NCBI RefSeq assembly: GCF_040436365.1
Contig: NZ_AP026369.1
Coordinates: forward strand, 1,179,501-1,243,500
Direction of reading: 5' to 3'
DNA from: Hydrogenimonas sp. SS33
Lineage (GTDB): Bacteria; Campylobacterota; Campylobacteria; Campylobacterales; Hydrogenimonadaceae
Length of the DNA stretch: 64,000 nt
Shown: in pieces, positions 61,731 to 64,000 of the stretch
Position numbering within the stretch: the first letter of the stretch is position 1
Layout: every line of letters starts with the position of its first letter
Translations under genes and position numbers: made by a program
Notes under the pieces: generated by a model
The model's input: only the letters and a program-made list of their open reading frames with translations
What the model was told of the DNA's origin: nothing
Databases searched by the model: none

Positions 61731-62332
61731 TGGCTGTCCGGAAAACGGAAAACGGAAAACGGAAAACGAAACGGCTTTTCCCCTCCGCCGTTCACCGTTT
61801 ACTATGCACCGTTAACCATACCAGGGCCTTCACACTCATCGAAATGCTCATCGCCATACTGCTGACGGCCATGGTCTTCACCTATCTCTACGCCACACTC
61901 GACACGGTACGGGGCGACCGCAAGCGTTACGAACACTCCGTAGCCCGGACACTCCATGCCCAGCGCATCTACGACCTTCTTTCCATGGACCTCACCCAGA
62001 TGCGCTCCCGTGCCACCATCGTCCACGAAGCGGGGTTTGACCGTATCGCATTCACGACGGACCACTCCCTCTACGGCATTCCCCGCCCCTGGGTCCACTG
62101 GTATGTCAGCAGCAACGGCAACGCCCTCATCCGCATCGAATCGACCGGTCCCATCGACTTTATGCGTTCCGACTACATCGGCGATGCCAAAGGGACCTAC
62201 TTTTTCTCCGACCTGCTGGGGAACGACTGTTCATCGCTCCGCTTTACCGACAACGGCGAACGTATCGACTTCATGGTACGCTGCCGGGATGCCGACGCCA
62301 TCGTCGCTTCCCTCTACAAAGGCGACGAATGA
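61730..62332 (+). CDS. gspJ: Minor pseudopilin, GspJ position
   Basis: I start at the ATG at 61730 (TGATG overlap with gspI). The prepilin motif A-FTLIEMLIAILLTAM follows a leader of 33 residues (MAVRKTENGKRKTKR...), much of it heptanucleotide-coded, with no internal start codon. The mature 167 residues fit GspJ in size, with helix features such as YEHSVARTLHAQRIYDLLSMDLTQM. GspJ joins GspI and GspK at the pseudopilus tip. It overlaps gspK by 4 bases. Confidence 0.78.
   Translation: MAVRKTENGKRKTKRLFPSAVHRLLCTVNHTRAFTLIEMLIAILLTAMVFTYLYATLDTVRGDRKRYEHSVARTLHAQRIYDLLSMDLTQMRSRATIVHEAGFDRIAFTTDHSLYGIPRPWVHWYVSSNGNALIRIESTGPIDFMRSDYIGDAKGTYFFSDLLGNDCSSLRFTDNGERIDFMVRCRDADAIVASLYKGDE
61739..61817. 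repeat. Two-armed heptanucleotide element in the gspJ leader
   Basis: Left arm 61739-61773: four to five GAAAACG units identical in type to the gspH left arm. The core is about ten bases. Right arm 61784-61817: four degenerate units (TTCACCG, TTTACTA, TGCACCG, TTAACCA). The whole element is translated as the gspJ leader. Confidence 0.82.
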
Positions 62333-63231
62333 GGCGGGGGATCGTCCTTTTCATCACGCTGGCGATTCTGCTGATGCTCAGCGGCGTCATTTTTCTCTTC
62401 CTTCACCAAAGCGGTGTTGTCAAAAAGAGCGTACGGCAGAATATCGCCCTCGTCCAGACCAACCTGATCCTCAACGACATGAGCGGCTACCTGAAGAGCC
62501 AGAATTTCACCCAGGACGACATTTTCTACGGTGCGGGCATTCCCGTCGCCCTCGACCTCGGCCCCGTCAACGGCATGTTCTCCATCGATTCGGCCGACCG
62601 GACCATCAACATCAACGCCTATCTCAAATCTCTGGAAAAGGAGCAGGTCGTTCTGGAGACGTTCCTGCAGTGGTTGGATGAGCGGAAAATCAAAGATCCC
62701 CAGCTGCTGCTGGCGCTTCTGCTGGATACGATGGACAAAGACCTCTATCCGAGAATTCCGGGAAGCGAGATCCGCCGGACCACCCCCTGGTTCCAGAACG
62801 GCTCCATTCCAAACAGAGCGGCCCTGGAAACCGTCCTCTCCGTCTACCGGCAGCTCAGCGGGGACACACGCCCCGACACGCAACGGTGGGAGGAGATTTT
62901 CGGTTTCGAAGGGTCCGTCTTCGACCTCAACTACGCCGGCCCGGACCAGCTTCGCCTCCTTTTCCCCAATCTCGACCCGGGTGCCGTCGAACGGATCGCC
63001 GCCCACAACAGCCGTTACGAAAAAGCGGGGGATATCCCTGTCGGCGAAGAGCTGCAGATGGAACTGCTGCAACCCCATGCGGGCATCACACCCGTTCTTT
63101 CCACCCGGGAAGTGGCCGTGCATATCGACTATACCGGCGCCCAGGAGTGCAGCGGAAGCCTCACGTTCCGCATGGGGCTCAAGAAGAAAAAAATCACCCG
63201 TCTCACTCTCTCTACCGTCCGCTGCCCCTGA
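62329..63231 (+). CDS. gspK: Minor pseudopilin GspK
   Basis: GspK caps the pseudopilus tip. The 300-residue protein has a very short leader (MRRG) before IVLFITLAILLMLSGVIFL, without Glu5, as is usual for GspK. The large globular domain contains the expected LGPVNGMFSIDSADRTININAYL segment near residue 78 and helix-hairpin elements (DLNYAGPDQLRLLFPNLDPGAVERIAAHN, read near residue 200-228). It is the only pseudopilin of the set without a heptanucleotide leader. It ends the operon. Confidence 0.88.
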   Translation: MRRGIVLFITLAILLMLSGVIFLFLHQSGVVKKSVRQNIALVQTNLILNDMSGYLKSQNFTQDDIFYGAGIPVALDLGPVNGMFSIDSADRTININAYLKSLEKEQVVLETFLQWLDERKIKDPQLLLALLLDTMDKDLYPRIPGSEIRRTTPWFQNGSIPNRAALETVLSVYRQLSGDTRPDTQRWEEIFGFEGSVFDLNYAGPDQLRLLFPNLDPGAVERIAAHNSRYEKAGDIPVGEELQMELLQPHAGITPVLSTREVAVHIDYTGAQECSGSLTFRMGLKKKKITRLTLSTVRCP

Positions 63232-63238
63232 TTTTGGA

Positions 63239-63244
63239 TATAAT
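63239..63244 (+). promoter_or_regulatory. -10 box for waaC
   Basis: A consensus TATAAT lies 21 bases before the waaC ATG, right after the gspK stop. AAGGG is the probable ribosome site. No -35 is visible. Confidence 0.55.
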
Positions 63245-63265
63245 ATCGACAAAAACAAGGGTTCC

Positions 63266-64000
63266 ATGCGCCTGGCCATTGTCCGTCTGACGGCGATGGG
63301 CGACGTCATCCACACGCTCGCCTCGATGCAGTTCGTCAAAAAAGCCTGTTCCCACTGTCACATCACCTGGTTCGTGGAGGAGAAGTTCGCGCCCGTCTTG
63401 CGAAACAACCCCGATGTCGACGCCATCATCCCTTTGAATCTGCACGGGTTGAAAAAGGGCTTTTCACTGGGCAAAACGGCGGAAATCTACCGCAAAATCA
63501 AGGAGGCTGGGCCTTTCGACAAGATCATCGACGTCCAGGGGCTCATCAAGTCGGCGCTGGTGGCGAGAATTGCCGGCGGCGAAGTGAGCGGCCTCGACCG
63601 CCGCTCCGCCAGGGAAGGGGTGGCATCGCTCTTTTATCGCCGCACTTTCGGCGTCGACTGTGCCGGGATCGCGCCGATGCGCTTCGCTTCCCTCATCGCC
63701 CAGAGTCTCGACATGGAAATCACGGAAGCGATGATGCAGGCAAAACGCCCCTACCTCTTTTCCGAAAAGACGAAGGAGACCGACACTATCGCCGCCATGT
63801 TCGATGCCAAACGCAAAAATATACTCATCATCACCGGTGCCAGCAACGCCAGCAAAACCTACCCCGAAGAGCGGTGGGTCGAAACGATCGCGAAGCTGAA
63901 AGCGCACCGCATCCTGCTGGTCGCCGGCAGCGAAGAGGAGCGCAAGACGGCCCGGGAAATCGCCTCCGAAACCGGTGCCCTCCTCCTGCCTGCCATGAGC
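63266..64000 (+). CDS. waaC: Lipopolysaccharide heptosyltransferase I, N-terminal part
   Basis: The gene runs out of the window after 245 codons. The product is a GT-B family 9 glycosyltransferase that adds the first heptose to KDO in the lipopolysaccharide inner core. Features: MRLAIVRLTAMGDVIHTL with the catalytic Asp near residue 13, VDVQGLIKSALVAR-like segment near 91-105 (IIDVQGLIKSALVA), and ITGASNASKTYPEERW near 190, the start of the nucleotide-sugar domain. WaaF is the alternative; the AMGDVIHTL start favours WaaC. Confidence 0.9.
   Translation, partial: MRLAIVRLTAMGDVIHTLASMQFVKKACSHCHITWFVEEKFAPVLRNNPDVDAIIPLNLHGLKKGFSLGKTAEIYRKIKEAGPFDKIIDVQGLIKSALVARIAGGEVSGLDRRSAREGVASLFYRRTFGVDCAGIAPMRFASLIAQSLDMEITEAMMQAKRPYLFSEKTKETDTIAAMFDAKRKNILIITGASNASKTYPEERWVETIAKLKAHRILLVAGSEEERKTAREIASETGALLLPAMS

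Overview
The window is a gene-dense, GC-rich stretch of a bacterial chromosome. Gene content and order point to Campylobacterota (the former Epsilonproteobacteria). Several blocks match what I know from Campylobacter and relatives: lon next to a BamD-type lipoprotein gene, fliW and proC; kdsA-ribH-nusB; trpS, serS and a TPR membrane protein; and pssA-ftsH-prmA-cheY-pglG. MqnC implies menaquinone synthesis by the futalosine route. The GC content is high for that phylum, so I do not name a genus. I see no rRNA, tRNA, CRISPR array or classical insertion sequence. Many long open frames on opposite strands are shadows of GC-rich genes.

Layout. 1-2084: lon start, bamD, fliW, proC. 2371-16602: a giant (about 4050 residue) secreted repeat protein with three overlapping prepilin-like genes, probably a pilus-linked adhesin unit. 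16652-28510: hpf, then a long minus-strand run (Uma2-like, recG, M16-like, MNT/HEPN pair, mqnC, nusB, ribH, kdsA, three degenerate GGDEF membrane proteins, an EamA transporter, a DUF3108 protein). 28729-39171: der, a K+ channel, a small membrane protein, trpS, DUF190/fluC, a membrane protein, serS, a TPR protein. 39390-47599: leuA, pssA, ftsH, prmA, cheY, hisA, hisH, pglG (all minus). 47731-52482: a giant lipoprotein. 52738-63231: a complete type II secretion-like operon in the order L-M-N-C-D-E-F-(four-helix-bundle gene)-G-H-I-J-K. 63266-64000: start of waaC.

The most unusual signal is a family of heptanucleotide tandem arrays. There are nine loci. Seven have two arms, a G-rich array on the left and a C-rich array on the right, around a short core. 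Four loci lie in the gsp operon, where the arrays are translated as long leader peptides of the pseudopilins GspG, H, I and J. At one of these the core is a gene for an S23-type four-helix-bundle protein, which suggests an autonomous version of a mobile palindromic element whose other copies are non-autonomous. Two one-armed arrays lie in frame inside recG and nusB. Since 7 is not a multiple of 3, copy-number change would switch frame, so the pseudopilins may be phase variable.

Other signals are four structured intergenic elements of three types (28585-28697 and 41101-41250; 30154-30321; 34409-34543), a leucine-rich leader ORF before leuA, three consecutive GGDEF-fold proteins that have each lost the active motif differently, and a HEPN/MNT pair coupled into a housekeeping operon.
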